DNA of 64,000 nt from Heloderma charlesbogerti (lineage: Eukaryota; Chordata; Lepidosauria; Squamata; Helodermatidae): NCBI GenBank assembly GCA_026122225.1, contig JANEZZ010000806.1, forward strand, positions 616,596-680,595, read 5' to 3'. A program made the position numbers and the translations under genes. Under the pieces are notes generated by a model. The model was given only the letters and a program-made list of their open reading frames with translations, was not told the DNA's origin and searched no databases. Shown piece by piece: positions 1 to 12,545 of the stretch; the stretch's first letter is position 1; each line of letters opens with the position of its first letter.

Positions 1-1250
1 GGGAGAAATCCTCCGCACCCCCCGCACCCCGCACACCCCCCCGGGACGGGACTTAACTTCTCCGAATGTCCCTCCCGGCGGCGGGTCCAGCCGGCGGTTC
101 GGCGGGTGTTCGTGCGGGGCGGGAGCGGCAGCTGGTCTTTTGACTGGCTGCCGCCGCCATTCCAATAAAAGAAAAAAAAACGCCCCCGTGATAGGCTATG
201 TGACGATTAACGTAGCCTATCATGGCTAGATTTGCAAAGTCAGCCATGATAGGCTACGTAAATCGTCACGTAGCCTATCACGGGTGACTTTAAAAAAAAA
301 AAAAAAAGCGCGTACGGATAATGGCGGCCCCCATAGGGAGCCACCATTCCCGTTCCTTATTTGGTTGCTGTAGTCTACGTAAAGATTTACGTAGACTATG
401 GCGACCAAATAAGGAACGCGAATGGCGGCTCCCTATGGGGGGCGCCATTAGCATACGCGCTTTTTTTTTTTTTAAAGTCACCCATGATAGGCTACGTGAC
501 AATTAACGTAGCCTATCACGGCTGACTTTGCAGATCTAGCCATGATAGGCTACGTTAATCGTCACGTAGCCTATCACGGGGGCGGTTTTTTTTTTTAAAA
601 AAACAACTTTCGAGTTCGCGGCCAGGCGAGGCGGGAAGCCTCCTCCCCGGCCTGAATTTCGGCCGGGGCGAGGCGGGAAGCCTCCCCCCAGCCTGAATTT
701 GGGCCGGGGCGAGGCGGGAAGCCTCCCCCCCCGGCCTGAACTTCGCGGGGGGAGCAGCGAAGCGCCTCCCCCCCACCGCGAACAAGTGGTGAACAAAAAA
801 ACCGCGAACAAAAAAAACAACTATTTGTGTTGCCCTTATTTTCGCCGTAGTCTACGTAAACATTTACGCAGACTACAGCGACCAAATATGGAACGCGAAT
901 GGAGGCTCCCTATGGGGGCCACCATTTGCGTACGCGCTTTTTTTTTTTTAAAGTCACCCGTGATAGGCTACATGGTGATTTACATAGCCTATCACGGCTG
1001 ACTTTGCAGATCTAGCCGTGATAGGCTACGTTAATCGTCACGTAGCCTATCACGGGGGGGGGGTGTTGTTTTTTAACTGTTTAGTTCGCATCCGGGCGAG
1101 GCGAGGCGCCTCCTCCCCGGCCTGAATTTCGTCTGGGCGAGGCGGGAAGCCTCCCCCCCCGGCCTGAACTTTGCGGGGGGAGCAACGAAGCGCCTCCCCG
1201 CCACCGCGGGAAATCTTCGAGGACAGGTAAGTGACTTTCGTCCACCCCTA
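1..1250. mobile_element. TAGGGATG-family hAT-like foldback element, left end cut by window
   Basis: CpG-rich palindromic transposon. The right end reads CTTTCGTCCACCCCTA, with an outward splice-donor-like AGGTAAGT at 1225-1232. Inside are repeated small palindromes with arms TGATAGGCTACGT / ACGTAGCCTATCA (for example about 188-224, 248-282, 489-524, 547-577, 961-995 and 1016-1052). TAGTCTACGTAAA hairpins and ATGGCGGC blocks lie between them. Comparison with the copy at 38644 suggests that about 75 bp of the left end lie outside the window. It abuts the terminus of another hAT family (1251-1344). No coding capacity. The hAT assignment rests on the 8-bp target duplications of sister copies. Confidence 0.85.
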
Positions 1251-1344
1251 ATTCTGCTCCACTTCGTATCACATGGAGGCAACTCTAAAGCAGCTCACTT
1301 CAACTTGTTATTCGGGCTTCGGACAGAGGTGGTGCACAGCCCTA
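1251..1344 (-). mobile_element. Terminal fragment of the TAGGGCTGTGCA hAT family
   Basis: Read on the minus strand, this stretch matches the left terminus of the element at 8085-9468: TAGGGCTGTGCACCACCTCA, followed by the same downstream order of motifs. It ends at CACAGCCCTA (1335-1344). The TAGGGATG element at 1-1250 is probably inserted in it, leaving only this end in view. Confidence 0.65.
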
Positions 1345-2255
1345 GACAAAACCCTCCTGGAGACTGGGGTGGTGGTGAATATTCAGCTGGGAAAATGTTC
1401 AGGTGTGAGCACACAGTATACTGCTTACACTTACAAGGTGGTCTCATAGGTGCCTTCCCCCCTTTTCCTTTTATGTGCAGGGGAAGGAATAGGATCTAGG
1501 GATAGGTGGTCATAGTAGTAGTAGGTGTGAGAATGTCGTTGAGCTTTTCTTCAAGCATGCACAGTGAATAATACTAAACAAACAAACACCAGTCTTTGTA
1601 TGGGTTCATCTTGAATGCTTACAAAGCCTCAATCCCTTTCAGGCTGAGCATCTGAATCCCTACTTGACACCAATTTAGCATCATCAGTACCATCAACAAA
1701 TAAATTTGCAATTAGTTGTGTGAATGGCTATGATTTATTTTTCCCACTGCTACCACCACCAACAGGGAAACTGCTCCTTCACTGGTCAGTCCCACGTATG
1801 GGGTTTCTTATTTATATCAAATGATTATATTTCAGGGCCTAAGGAACTCTCTGCCACTATAATAGACTTCCACTAGCTGACCCTTTCCCGCTGCCACCAA
1901 TTTTGTTAGAATAATTTAAAACCTCCTAGTATAAGAGGCATAGGTGTGAGATGGGCACCAACACTAGAGACAAGTGGAACTATTAAACAAGTAAACTACT
2001 AAAGGGATATTTTGTATTTAAGGGATTGCTATAATTTACTCTGCTGTTTTCAAAAGATGGCTTAGTGACAATTCTTTAGGACTCATGAGACACTATTGCT
2101 GCTGCAAGTCTCTAAGGGCTTCTTTTACCTCAGGCCAACTTCCTTAAACCTCCACCCTAGCCAAATACCTTTACAACCAAGTCCAGCTTCTGCATATAGT
2201 CTTCCTCTGACACCCAAAGCTCCCCTCATTACTCACTGCTGGACAGTTAATCTGA
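1345..2255. other. Non-coding stretch, nothing recognised
   Basis: AT-rich sequence without a convincing long reading frame, RNA gene or repeat that I can name. Confidence 0.5.
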
Positions 2256-2263
2256 GTTTTTAC

Positions 2264-2706
2264 TAGGAATGTCAGAGGAATCTGTCTGGGGGGGTGAAGT
2301 CCACTGAGCTTTTGGTGGCTCATCCCCCCAGACACCGAGTCGCTTGTTCTCAAGCTGGCCTGAGTCATGCCAGTTGGCGGAATTCCACTACAAGCACCTC
2401 CATGTGCAAACCCCTCACACTCTCCTTGCCAATGCCATGAGCGGAGTCCCTGCTACTGCCACCGTGCGCAAACCGGCAAGGAGAGTGTGAGAGATTTGTG
2501 CATGGTGGCTGTGGCAATAGTCCCCGCTACCGTGCACAAACTGTGCAGTTTATGGCCATAATTTTGCGTTAAGAAGCACTCCTGCAAAAGGGGAAGTTCC
2601 CAGATTTCATGAACAGCCCCCCTGGCTCATCTCACAAAGGCAAGACAAGCCGGGAGAGTTTGTCAGGCCCTTAAAGGACCGGATTTATCAGCAATGGACA
2701 TCCCTA
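2264..2706. mobile_element. Old TAGGGATG-like hAT element (443 bp)
   Basis: Begins TAGGAATGTCAGAGGAATC, close to the TAGGGATGTCAGAGAATTC end of the young copies, and ends ACATCCCTA. It is flanked by GTTTTTAC (2256-2263) and GTTTTTAT (2707-2714), an 8-bp target duplication with one mismatch. Inside, a 31-nt inverted repeat near 2400-2430 and 2476-2506 (CCATGTGCAAAC... / ...GATTTGTGCATGG) forms a hairpin. More diverged than the CpG-rich copies elsewhere, so probably an older relative. Confidence 0.7.
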
Positions 2707-2742
2707 GTTTTTATTGCCTGATTGTATAACTATCCTCAGGAA

Positions 2743-3157
2743 TAAGGATGTCATGGGCATCTGGCTGGGGCTCGAGGCCCAGTGAGAAATCGCTGGCTAG
2801 ACCCCTTCCAGATGCCAGTCCGTGGATCCCTGTGCTTGCCTGACTTGGTGCATGCTGAGTCGGGCAAGCACGGGGATCTCTGATCCCTTGCTGAGCCACA
2901 AAATGGCAGCCCAGCCTTTTTCGTAAAGGCCTATTTTATGCAAATGGTAGCTGTAAAGTAACCATTTACACAAGATGGAATAATTTGCATAAAATCAGCC
3001 CTTACAAAAAAGGCCACGCCGCCATTTTTACGCAAAACAGTGGCTCAGCGAGGAATCAGGCAGCCGCATGCCTCTCTCCAGGGTCTCGCGGGCTGCCTGG
3101 CAACTCGCCCTGTGCAGTGAGCAGGCGTTGCTGGCCAGTGGGGTTCGCCCATCCCTA
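2743..3157. mobile_element. Candidate non-autonomous hAT element, family shared with 7921-10497
   Basis: Starts TAAGGATGTCATGGGC and ends TTCGCCCATCCCTA. The internal sequence (GGGCATCTGGCTGGGGCTCG, then a pair of TTGCCTGACTTGG-like and GTCGGGCAAGCA segments) recurs at 7935-8084. Flanking octamers CTCAGGAA and CCCTAGCA match poorly, so the exact ends are uncertain. Confidence 0.5.
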
Positions 3158-4675
3158 CCCTAGCAAGATCTTAGGGCAGCCTCTTGGCACAGCACAGACA
3201 CCTGCTCCCTACTCCTGATCTTCACCAGCCACCTAAGGTTATCCCATAGCGAGATAACACTTACAGCTATTAACTTTCTACTCAGTCTTTCTAAAACACC
3301 ACAGCCCAACCAGCATACCTTCTCCCTCCCTCTACCACAGACTAACTCTGACTCCACTCCTATCTATCATACCTTAACTGCCCTTTTTCACCTATCTAGA
3401 ATCCCTAGCCAACCAGAATTGAATTTACCTGCTCCAGGCCCCATCTAACAACACTCAAAATTTTTGTCTCTCTCCCCATTCAGAGTGTCACTCAGCAACT
3501 ATTACATAGGCCTTTGTCAGTAACAAAACCAGGCCTCAGGCCGACTCAGATACACTGTTGCCTCACAGAGGCCACACAAAGTAAACATTACAGAACAACA
3601 CAATTATATACAGGCGTTTCTTCACAATGGCCAATTGATTTGTATCAATGGTGATGGTATTTCTAAAATGCCATTATCATTTTGAATAAATAAGCACATA
3701 AAACTAGTAACGCATGATAGACAATGAACCTTTTAGAAGAAAACTGAGTTGAGCGCTATGAAGCATCTCATTCATAAGGAGACCTCATGCAGGAATGTTG
3801 TTTGACTATTTCTATAAGATAGAAATACTGACTCCTATTTCATTTTTCTTAATGTATACAAATGATTCAAAACAAATTTTCATAGTAGCTTTCTCAATTG
3901 GGCCCTTTGTATTTTCAGAATCATTACCATTTCATAAACCCAGTAAAACAAAGAACTTGCCTTGAAGTTGTTATTCATTTCCACTCAAGCCTTTTGACTT
4001 TTTCTAGTCCATTCGAACAAACTGATTTGACTTAGAGGACTCCTGCTTCTACTTTCTTTGGTCTTCCTTTGGTTCCTATTGTGAATCTTTATTAACAGCA
4101 AAGCAGGAAATGGCAGGTGGTCTCTCATAGCCATGCCCAGAACAGTTTAGTAAGCTCTCCAGCTGTTGGTAGATTGTCTCTGATTATGATGGAATTTGAG
4201 GTGGTGAGATGCCCACCACCTCAAATGGTTGCTATTGAGAAAATGGTTGCTACTGAGAAAAACCACTGGAAAATGTCTAGCACCAGATAAGATGATTCCA
4301 TTACAGTTGCCATAATAACAGCAGCCACTGACTGGGCAAACAGATTAAAGCAGGAAAAAGAGAAGGGAAATATCAGACAAGGGAATCTATTCCAAGACCA
4401 TTGTGTATTCTATTATACTCTCACCCCATAGGTTTCTGGGAACTTATTCAGTAAATACTTTGTATATTTAAAAATACAGGCATCATCTATGTTTTCCTTA
4501 AATGGGAGAATGCTATATATTTCAGGGTATTTTAATTGCTCAAAGAAAATTTTGATTCAGAATCCCAGTTGCATGAATACTGGCTTAAAATGCAGCAGCA
4601 AAAGCACAGTTTTGCACAGTTCTCCAAGAGGGATGGGATGAGACAGCATCCTGTTTCTTTTCCAAAGAGCCATCC
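3158..4675. other. Non-coding stretch, nothing recognised
   Basis: Ordinary AT-rich intergenic sequence. The short open frames have no recognisable domain. Confidence 0.5.
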
Positions 4676-4677
4676 CA

Positions 4678-4762
4678 GAGAGAGAGAGAGAGAGAGAAAG
4701 ACAGACGGACAGACGGACGGACGGACGGACAGACGGACGGACGGACGGACGGACAGACAGGA
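4678..4762. repeat. Compound microsatellite (GA)n then (GACA/GACG)n
   Basis: A run of GA units is followed by alternating GACA and GACG tetranucleotides. The long frames across it (Ser/Leu/Val/Arg/Pro repeats on the minus strand) are translated simple repeat and not genes. Confidence 0.95.
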
Positions 4763-5880
4763 GAAAGATCTTCATATGGCAACATTTTCATTTATCTACT
4801 TTCTCCAAATCTATTCATGAATAGATATTAGCTTAGTCAGAGGTCTGAAGAATATTTTGACACTCTTTTCTCCTCTTCTACCAAAGAACAAAATACTGAA
4901 TTACTGAAGGCTGTCTGTTCATTCATGCTTCAGCTCTGTTTCTCACATCATGATGAATGAAACACTGTCTGGCTAAGCTATGGTCAGTAATTGAACACCT
5001 GCAACCATTTGCTTCTGAGTAGTACCAGTGAAGTTGTCTGAAAACTTACACATAAGTATATAAGTCATTCCAGAATTGTGACTATGGCAAGACTGGTATT
5101 GTGTCAAGACCTTGTCTAATGACTGCAGGAGGACCCAAGTTCCCGCTTTTCAGTTTACATTTGTCATGACCATGTCTTGGAATAAGCAATCCCGAGGTTG
5201 TGCAATATAAATATGTGGCCAACAAACCAATTAGAGTCATTCCTTCAGAAGCAAAAATCAACATACGATACAAACCACTAAAAATTTCAGCCAAACCAAC
5301 ACTCTTCAACTAGTTGGCATCTCTTAATCTATACATGGAATTCGTTCTTTGGCTGTCTGTTGAGTTTTTCTCTCCCCACAGCGTTGTGAAACAACTCTCT
5401 TTTCCCTTAGGAAAAGAACAAAAACAAATGTTTAACGCTACAAATATGCTGTATGCCTCTAGGAAAGTTGGGTGAAACATTTTTGTTATTGTTTTCCTTT
5501 TGCAATACTTTCAAACTGTCCAAATAAGCAGGATTGATTTTCAAAACATTTCAAACCACTGTACTTTAATGTAATTGTTGTGGGTATCTAAAATATGGTC
5601 CACAAGATACTGGCATACAACATTCAGGAGTTTGTTAAAATCCTGAAGGTTTTAGCTTTTGGCTGCAGTCCTAAACATGTATATTTGGAACTCAGTCCCA
5701 TTACAGATCGTTGGGACATTTGAGTAAACATAGTTAGGACTGGGCTGAGCATTTTTTTTCCTTTAGAAAAGTTCCCAGTTCCATACTTAAGTGTATATTG
5801 AGATAATATATTTTCATTCATAACATAAAACTGTATGTTGTATAATACTCTAAGGGAAAAACTACATGCACCATTATTGA
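4763..5880. other. Non-coding stretch, nothing recognised
   Basis: No gene, structural RNA or repeat recognised. Confidence 0.45.
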
Positions 5881-6120
5881 GAGCCAGTGTGGTATAGTGG
5901 TTAGAGTGTTGGACTGGGACTTAGGAGATCCAGGTTCTAGTCTCCACTCAGCCATGAAGTACTGGGTGACTTTGGGCCAGTCACTGACTTTCAGCTTAAT
6001 CTCTACCTCACAGGGCTGCTGTGAGGATAAAATGGAGAGAAGGAGGATCATATAAGATTCCTTGGGCTCCTTGCAAGAGGAAAAGAGAAATGATATAAAT
6101 GTAATAAATACAATAAATCA
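5881..6120 (+). repeat. Sauria-type tRNA-derived SINE
   Basis: The head resembles a tRNA promoter: A-box-like GGTATAGTGGTTAGAGTG and a degraded B-box in the segment CCAGGTTCTAGTCTCCACTC. The body then reads GAGGATAAAATGGAGAG, with a tail ATATAAATGTAATAAATA. This order (tRNA-like head, central body, AATAAA-type tail) is what is known for SINEs of the Sauria group in squamates, which are thought to use BovB-type LINE machinery. BovB is present in this window. Confidence 0.8.
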
Positions 6121-6672
6121 CTTGGAGTTGCATGAATCTTTTTAAAACTGTAAATAGCAACCACTGGGGAACCTGATCAGGCCCAGGGTGCGGGTGGAAG
6201 CAGACAAGGAGGGGATTCATCCTACATCATTGTCCCAGTGAACCCTTCCCCCCGCCAGAGCACATGAAGGAAACTTCCTTCAGCACCAATGGGAATTTCC
6301 GTCCCATCATGCCAGTTCACAGTTTCCAGGTGGGCAGATTTTTGTTGCGATCACAGCACAGGAGGAAACCTTAAACCTCTGCACCACACACTACAGTCTT
6401 GATCCTTCATGGGTCCCCAAGCGGCTATTTACAATTTTTTAATGATTCATGCAACTCCAAGTTATTTAACATCTTGTGTATTTTGACCTTAACATAAAAT
6501 AATGCTTTAACATCTCAAAGAGCCAGAATGTTCCTCAGCTGTCATAACCTTGCAAATGTACCTAGCACCAATGATCCAGATCTCAGAAAACACTGCAAGA
6601 ATTATCTAGAAACCAAGGCCTCAAAAGCTCGCCAACAGATAAATCAGATACACGTATGTCATTGAAGAAGGT
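6121..6672. other. Non-coding stretch, nothing recognised
   Basis: No gene or named repeat recognised. Confidence 0.4.
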
Positions 6673-7189
6673 GGGCCTTGTTCACATGTAATGCTAAGTG
6701 ATGGTGGTTAGGCTTTCTTTTTGGCTAGCAATTGCTGCTTAGTGTGTCATGTGGGTGGAGAAAACCACATTCTCCATAGTTACTAAACCACCCCTGCTGA
6801 CCACCCCCCTGCAAAAGGGTTAGGGGCCCCCAGGGTGGCTTACTGTGTCATCTGACGGGCTCACCGGTGGTTTAAATGGGCTCCAGAGGACTTCCAGGCT
6901 GCGACCATAGAGCCCATTGGCTACAGTGACTGCCACTGTGGACAACGCTCTAGCCACCGCAGACTTTCTCTATGGTCTTGCGGCCATTTGGGATGCTGGA
7001 GTGGCTGCTGGGAGCCCGTTCACACCGTGGAGGACATTGGAATGCATGCTAACCACTCCAGTAAGATCACCAGGTAACTATGGAGGGGGAGGTTCCCAGT
7101 CATCTGGTGGGCCCATGTGTCATGGTTTTGCTACACCCCCTTGTTAGTTACATTAACCACTCTCTCCCCATGCACATGTGAATAGGCCC
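6673..7189. mobile_element. Candidate DNA transposon with GGGCCT..TTCACATGT inverted ends
   Basis: The left end GGGCCTTGTTCACATGTAAT is mirrored by the right end, which on the opposite strand reads GGGCCTATTCACATGTGCAT. About 520 bp, no recognised transposase. I could not define a clean target duplication. The frames inside have no domains that I recognise. Confidence 0.5.
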
Positions 7190-7920
7190 ATTATGTTCAA
7201 TGCCTATCTTGACTTACTCAATTTGCCTGAAGTCCAATGGCAGGTCATTGTTGGACCCATTTTAATTCCTTTTTGTCTTGATGATGGGCAAACCACAGTC
7301 AGATATAAGCAACATCTCCAAATTTGTTTTGAGTTGCTTATTCATGTTAGAACTGTCAGGTCCAGCCCAAGCCAGTTGGCCATCTTAGTCAGAGGTCCAC
7401 CACCCATTACACCACCCCTGCTTTCTGCGACACTGCCAGCAGCTACTTACTGCAGGTGCTGCAGCACTGCAGAGAAGCCGCTCCAAGCCACACAAAGCTT
7501 TGCCACAGGACACTTAGAGGCGTCCTGTGAGACTTGGTCAGGGCAGGGACACATGGGGGCAGCCTATACAAGGCCTCTGCCCCAATGGCCTGGACACAGT
7601 CTGTTGGCAGCTGCTGCCTGTTCTAGTTCTCCAACTGCTCTTCAGTGTAGCCAGATCCTAGCAGCCATGTAGGCCCTAGACAGGCAGATGCACTTCAAAG
7701 AAAAGAGAAAGTGACCCATACTAGCAGTGCTTCACTGCCCAGGAAGCGGAGGAGGAGACCACCAACAACAACAATGGCAACTCTCTCAGCGTTGATCCTA
7801 AGTCTCTTAGATTCCTGCATAAAGACCTTCTTAAACAATTGTATACAGTTGCAAAGTCATGTATACTTTGTAACTGGAAGTCTCCAAAGCAACGGACTAA
7901 AAAGCAGTGGGTTGATAAAA
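7190..7920. other. Non-coding stretch with one chance-like open frame
   Basis: A 164-codon frame at 7178-7672 runs out of the preceding element. It shows low-complexity Ser/Thr/Pro/Leu composition and no domain, so I do not call it a gene. Confidence 0.4.
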
Positions 7921-8084
7921 TTTGGGAGAGGGAAGACGTGGGTGTCTGGTTGGGCCTTGAGGTTCAGCGATTTCTCACTGGCTCAGTCCCCTGGATTCCA
8001 GTCTGTGGAACCCTGCGCTTGCCCGACTTGGCGTGCACCGAATCAGGCAAGTGTGGCAGTCCCCGCTGCTGAGCTGCCATTTTG

Positions 8085-9468
8085 TAGGGCTGTGCACCAC
8101 CTCAGTCCAAAGCCTGAATAATGAGTCGAAGTGGGTTGCTTCGGAGATGCCTCCACATGATACGAGGCAGAGCAGAAGGCACCCCAAAGCGAAGCAGCTT
8201 GTATATGAAGCGCCTCGTCTGACTCAGTCATTTGTTCTGAGCAACCCAGACAGCCTGGCACAAAAAGTATCAACTTGAGAAAGTTCAGCAAGTGGTTGAG
8301 GAGTAAGGGAGGAGGGAAGGGGGGAGGAGGAGGAGCGGGGGAGGGAGCTTTGGCGAATGGAAACTCTAGTTGTCAAATCAGGGCTGAACGTAACCCAGCA
8401 ATCTCCAATCAGTGACAGTGATAAAGGAGGGGGAAGACTGAATAACTGGAGAAAAACAGCTGCATTTCAGAGACAGCGATAATTCTGGTGGTGTTACTTA
8501 GGGTTGTAAGAACCCACCCACATCTGGGTTCTCTGGCTAGCAGTCCTTGGGGGTCTTTCCACCAGCAATTTACCCCTTCAATTGACAAGGCAGTGTGATC
8601 TTCGGGCTCTGATCTTCCTTTGTTTGGTTTATTGCCTTAGGAAGAAACTTCAACCCTTTGTTATAGAGATCCTGTGGGTTAAAATGGGAGCTGGTTTCCA
8701 TCTTTGTTTTTACTGCTCTCTTTACCAGCCAGCACAAGCATATGTATATCTACTCAGAAGTAACTCCCATTGTGATCAATGAGGCTTGCTCCTGAAATGC
8801 AAGCGCATCTGGATTTTCAGGGGAAAGGATAAAGGGGGGAAGCCTCTCTTATTGGTTGAGCAGCCCCTGCCAGTCAGATGACATTCAGTCCAACCCCCCC
8901 CCGCCCCCGAAGTATGTTCTGTGAAGCAAATTTTACTGGTGCGGAGAACCTGCTCGTGGAGCCCTGCATTGACCAAAGCGCAGCAAAGCTGATTCCTTTA
9001 AAAAAATCTGGTACTCCTCCATTTGCTTCTCCTTCTCTTGTTGTGGAAGCACAGCCATATACAGCCAAGCAGGAAGGAGGAGGCAGTGGTGCGGGGCTAA
9101 AAAGTATAGGGCTTTGCTTTCAGCGTTTTTGTGGAAAAAATCAAATTTCAGCTGCACCACCTAGCACAAATGATACTGGGCAAAACTGTCTGAAATTTGA
9201 CAGGTGGGATCCCCTCCATGTTGATAGAGAGGCCCCCAGGTTTCATATATTTATCATGAAACCTGTAAAAGTTATGGCCATTTGTGTTTTCCCATGCAAA
9301 TTAATAGGAAAATGCCGAAACTGAGTGATCTGAATATCTGAATCTCACTTTGGATCCAGAACCGAGTTGAAGTGGAGGGGGTCTGAATCGGTCTGAGTTG
9401 AAGCGAGTCTGATTTGGAGGGTCCGAACCAGCATCTGAAGTGAAGCGGGCAGTCTGTGCACAGCCTTA
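8085..9468. mobile_element. TAGGGCTGTGCA-family hAT element (1384 bp)
   Basis: Ends are TAGGGCTGTGCAC and TCTGTGCACAGCCTTA. Flanks are CCATTTTG (8077-8084) and CCATTTTA (9469-9476), an 8-bp duplication with one mismatch that fits the hAT superfamily. Internal sequence has GA/G-rich tracts near 8300-8345. No transposase frame is seen, so it is probably non-autonomous. The left end also occurs at 1251-1344. Confidence 0.75.
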
Positions 9469-9508
9469 CCATTTTATGGAAACTGGCAGCTCATCCTTTT
9501 ACGTAAAG

Positions 9509-9976
9509 CAGGGGTCCCCAACCCCCGGGCCATGGACCGGTACTGGTCCGTGGCCTGTTAGGAACCAGGCTGCAGTAGGGATGTGTGAAACCCCCTTACC
9601 TTGGGTCATGGGGGGGTGATCCATCCCTCCCCCCCCCCAGAATCCTCGCTGGCCCTGGCTGGCTCCACTCTGCAGCGAGTTCGTGGAGCTGTCAGCTGGC
9701 TTCGGCTGCTGGCGGACTTCCGGCTGCTGGAACGCAAATGGTGTCCGCATAGTGGACGCCATTTGCATCCCTGTTCTTCAAGTAATAGGCTATGTAAATC
9801 TTTATATAGCCTATTACTGCAAAGAACAGGGACGCAAATGGCATTCGCTACGCAGACGCCATTTGCATCCCAGCGGCCGGAAGTCCGCCAGCGAAACCAT
9901 CCCCCCTCCCCCGGTCCGTGGAAAAACTGTCTTCCATGAGACTGGTCCCTGGTGCCAAAAAGGTTGGGGACTGCTG
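9509..9976. mobile_element. hAT element with CAGGGGTCCCCAAC ends, split by another element
   Basis: Starts CAGGGGTCCCCAACCCCCGG and ends GGTTGGGGACTGCTG, a near-perfect inverted terminal repeat of a type widespread among amniote hAT elements. Flanks ACGTAAAG (9501-9508) and ATGTAAAG (9977-9984) are an 8-bp duplication with one mismatch. The middle (9576 to about 9890) is a TAGGGATG-family insertion. Confidence 0.8.
9576..9890. mobile_element. TAGGGATG-family copy, right end eroded
   Basis: Begins TAGGGATGTGTGAAACC with an outward donor-like motif (AGGTAAGG on the minus strand, 9594-9601). It contains the family palindrome TAATAGGCTATGTAAA / TATATAGCCTATTA near 9783-9815, and GCAAATGG...CCATTTGC blocks on both sides. 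The usual CATCCCTA right end is missing, so the right boundary is approximate. Confidence 0.7.
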
Positions 9977-10497
9977 ATGTAAAGGACCCTTTTGCGCAAA
10001 AGGCGGCAGTAAATAGGCCCATTTATGCGAAATTACAGTCATAAATGGTCTAAAGAGAACATTTATGCCTGTAATTGCACATAAATGGGCCTGTTGACAG
10101 CTGCCGTTGGCGCAAGAGTGTCCTTTATGTAAAGGGATGAGCCGCCATTTCCTGCAACATGGTGGCTCTGCGGAGCAGGGGGACAGTGTGCACCACTCGC
10201 TGGGCACCCACGGACCACCCGGTGGCTGCCACATGTTATTTATTTTATTACTTATTAAATTTCTCAATCGCCCATCTGGCCGGTCACCCGGCCACTTTGG
10301 GCAATGTACAATAATACAAACAGTTTAAAAACAATAAAATTACACATTAAAACATCATCTTCTAAAATTTCCCTAACCCACCCCAAATGCCTGCCTGAAC
10401 AACCAAGTTTTTAACACGTGGCTTACAGGGTCAGCTGGCCGGCAGTGGTTTGGTGAGTGGCGCGTGGCATGGACAGGGATGAGTTTGGCCATCCCTA

Positions 10498-12204
10498 ACT
10501 ATGACTGTGTATAAACTTACTTAGCAAGTGCAGCAAGTAAGAAATCCTAAGTTTGAGAAAGATATAATGGATCCATGGTTTCCATTTATTTCCTGTGTTG
10601 AAGCCCTTCAAACTTTTGCTCAAATTCCAACCAGGTATAGTCGCCTATATTTTTTCTAATACACATGCATGCACAAAATAACACACACTCCTTTTATATG
10701 CTGTGTAAATTATATTTATTCTTTCATTAGATATGGAGCACCTGCTTAGGCTGTTTTACTGTAGATAAGTGTATCGGTTCTGGAATTATGATGAGTGAAT
10801 TCTGTATCCTTAGTGATCTTGATTTGTTATTATGGATGTTCTTTTTATTGCCTTTATTTTGTTAACTTTATTTCAAAATAAAACAAAATTTCATGATTAA
10901 AAAAAGGAGAGAGCGAGAGAGAGAGCTGACAGCACAGAACAGTGAGCGTCTTTTTAAAATTATTTCTTTCAGCCAATGTTCTATTATTATCAAGTGGATG
11001 TTTTACCGAGCATTATCTGGCTGAAACTTCTTTCATCTTCTTTTCTAATACTTCATGATGAACTGACCAAAGTTCGATTTAGTTGAAGAATCTACTTGGG
11101 AGTGGATATGAAAGTTAGATTCCAATAAATTTGATTGCTCACATCTTTCCTGTTCTTGAAATAACTTTTTCTCCCTGGCTTACACTCACATCTTTACATT
11201 TGTCTTATGATTTGGTGTTTGTACCTCTTATACATATTTGTTTTTGAACATATTTAGCTGTTCCTTGTGGGGTATACGTATGAGAGTGCCAAGGGAATGG
11301 TTACCATAGCAACAGTAACCTCACAGAAGATTTCTAAACTTGTACCTCCCACTCATAGGGTACTGTAGAAATTCTGAAAGCCTAAAGAATGAGTGCTAAT
11401 TATCTGATGCAATTTGCTGTGGTGGGCAGAACAAAGACAATTTATGTCAGTGGGCAGGTAACCCACTTCACTATGTACAGTATCTACTCTATAAAACTAG
11501 AGTGACTCACTCAAGAACTGTGACTTTAACTATATAAAAATAGTTATTTGTAATCTGATTCTGATTCAGAGAAAAGGCTCATAGGTGTTACGGAAGTGTT
11601 TCTCATTCATTTGCAGATCCATAATAACTGGCGTAAGCAAAATGTATCACCTCGTGAAGCCATCCTGCTATTCACCATACAGAGTGAGTCCTACAGGGGG
11701 CACCAAATCTTATCTATTTTGAAATAAACAGGTGCTCTTCTGGCCTAGGTAGCAATAGACCAATCCCCCTATAGATGTCATCATGGCACCATCCCATGAC
11801 ATGCTAGTGATCTGGAAAAGACTGGGCCAGGTGTAGCAAAGGGTGTTTCATAGCTCCATGTCTCCAGCATAAAGGCCTTCTGAGCTTGTGTCAACCCACA
11901 TCTTCATTGTGTCGTGATGTCTTCAAAACTTTAGTAGTGCTGAAGTAAAATGATCTGAAATGCAGCCAGATATCCAAAATCAGATTTTTTCCCCACCATT
12001 GTAAACCAATTTTAAGGAAAATGTTTTAGTATAGGATTGCTATTGAATTGCACTCCAAATAATATTTGGGAGGACAGAATGGGGGAGTTCAGTATAGGGT
12101 TGGGGTGAGAATTTGAAGCAGGGATGAATTGTTGCACGGAGAACTTAGGCAGGCATCACCCACCTCTGGCAAGCCCTCACCTTTATTTTGCTCACACCTC
12201 CAAT
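10498..12204. other. Non-coding stretch, nothing recognised
   Basis: AT-rich intergenic sequence with a short GA-rich run near 10903-10925. No gene or named repeat recognised. Confidence 0.45.
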
Positions 12205-12545
12205 TAGGGATGTGTAAGACAATTGCTCCACCACTGTTTTGGGGTTTGTTTGTTTTTTACAGTTTTAGTGAATTTGTACTTCCCATAACAGAACACAGAC
12301 TCCGACGCAATCGGTGGTTGAAAATGCATACATTTCTGAGCTTGCGATGAGTTCTGCAAAAAAGGAGAAGTGTTTGACAACATGAACACATTTGAAAGAC
12401 GCTCAAAGAAAAATGCATACATTTCCAAAATATGCTCAAACATGCTTTAGTCAAGGGGTGCATGTGTCAAAAACATGCACATTTTAAAATGTGCACAAAA
12501 ATGTGTGCATTAATACATCTTACATTACAAAAAAGGATGTATGAG
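12205..12545. mobile_element. Old hAT-like repeat related to 30929-31323, right end unclear
   Basis: Begins TAGGGATGTGTAAGACAATT. The inside shares the same order of motifs with 30929-31323: GTGGTTGAA, ATACATTTCTGA, and repeated AAATGCATAC-like blocks. The right terminus is not clear. Confidence 0.5.

Larger units (their letters stand above)
7921..10497. mobile_element. Composite nest: old hAT-type element split by two other hAT elements
   Basis: The outer sequence (about 7935-8084, 9469-9508 and 9977-10230) is the family also seen at 2743-3157. Its right end is GGCCATCCCTA near 10497; its left end is degraded. It is interrupted by the 8085-9468 and 9509-9976 elements, each with its own 8-bp duplication. 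About 10235-10420 adds a SINE/LINE-tail-like AT-rich segment. Confidence 0.55.

Noticed and set aside
1..1250. CRISPR-like array because of regularly spaced palindromic repeats
   Set aside because: The palindromes are arms of a foldback transposon with 8-bp target duplications in sister copies. Spacers are themselves repeated and mirrored, and the window is vertebrate DNA.
4557..4820. Open frames of 68-94 codons on both strands
   Set aside because: They translate the GACA/GACG and GA simple repeats.
5881..6120. tRNA gene
   Set aside because: Only the promoter boxes resemble a tRNA; a cloverleaf is not formed and a SINE body and tail follow.
7178..7672. 164-codon open frame
   Set aside because: No domain, low-complexity composition, and it starts at the end of a transposon.
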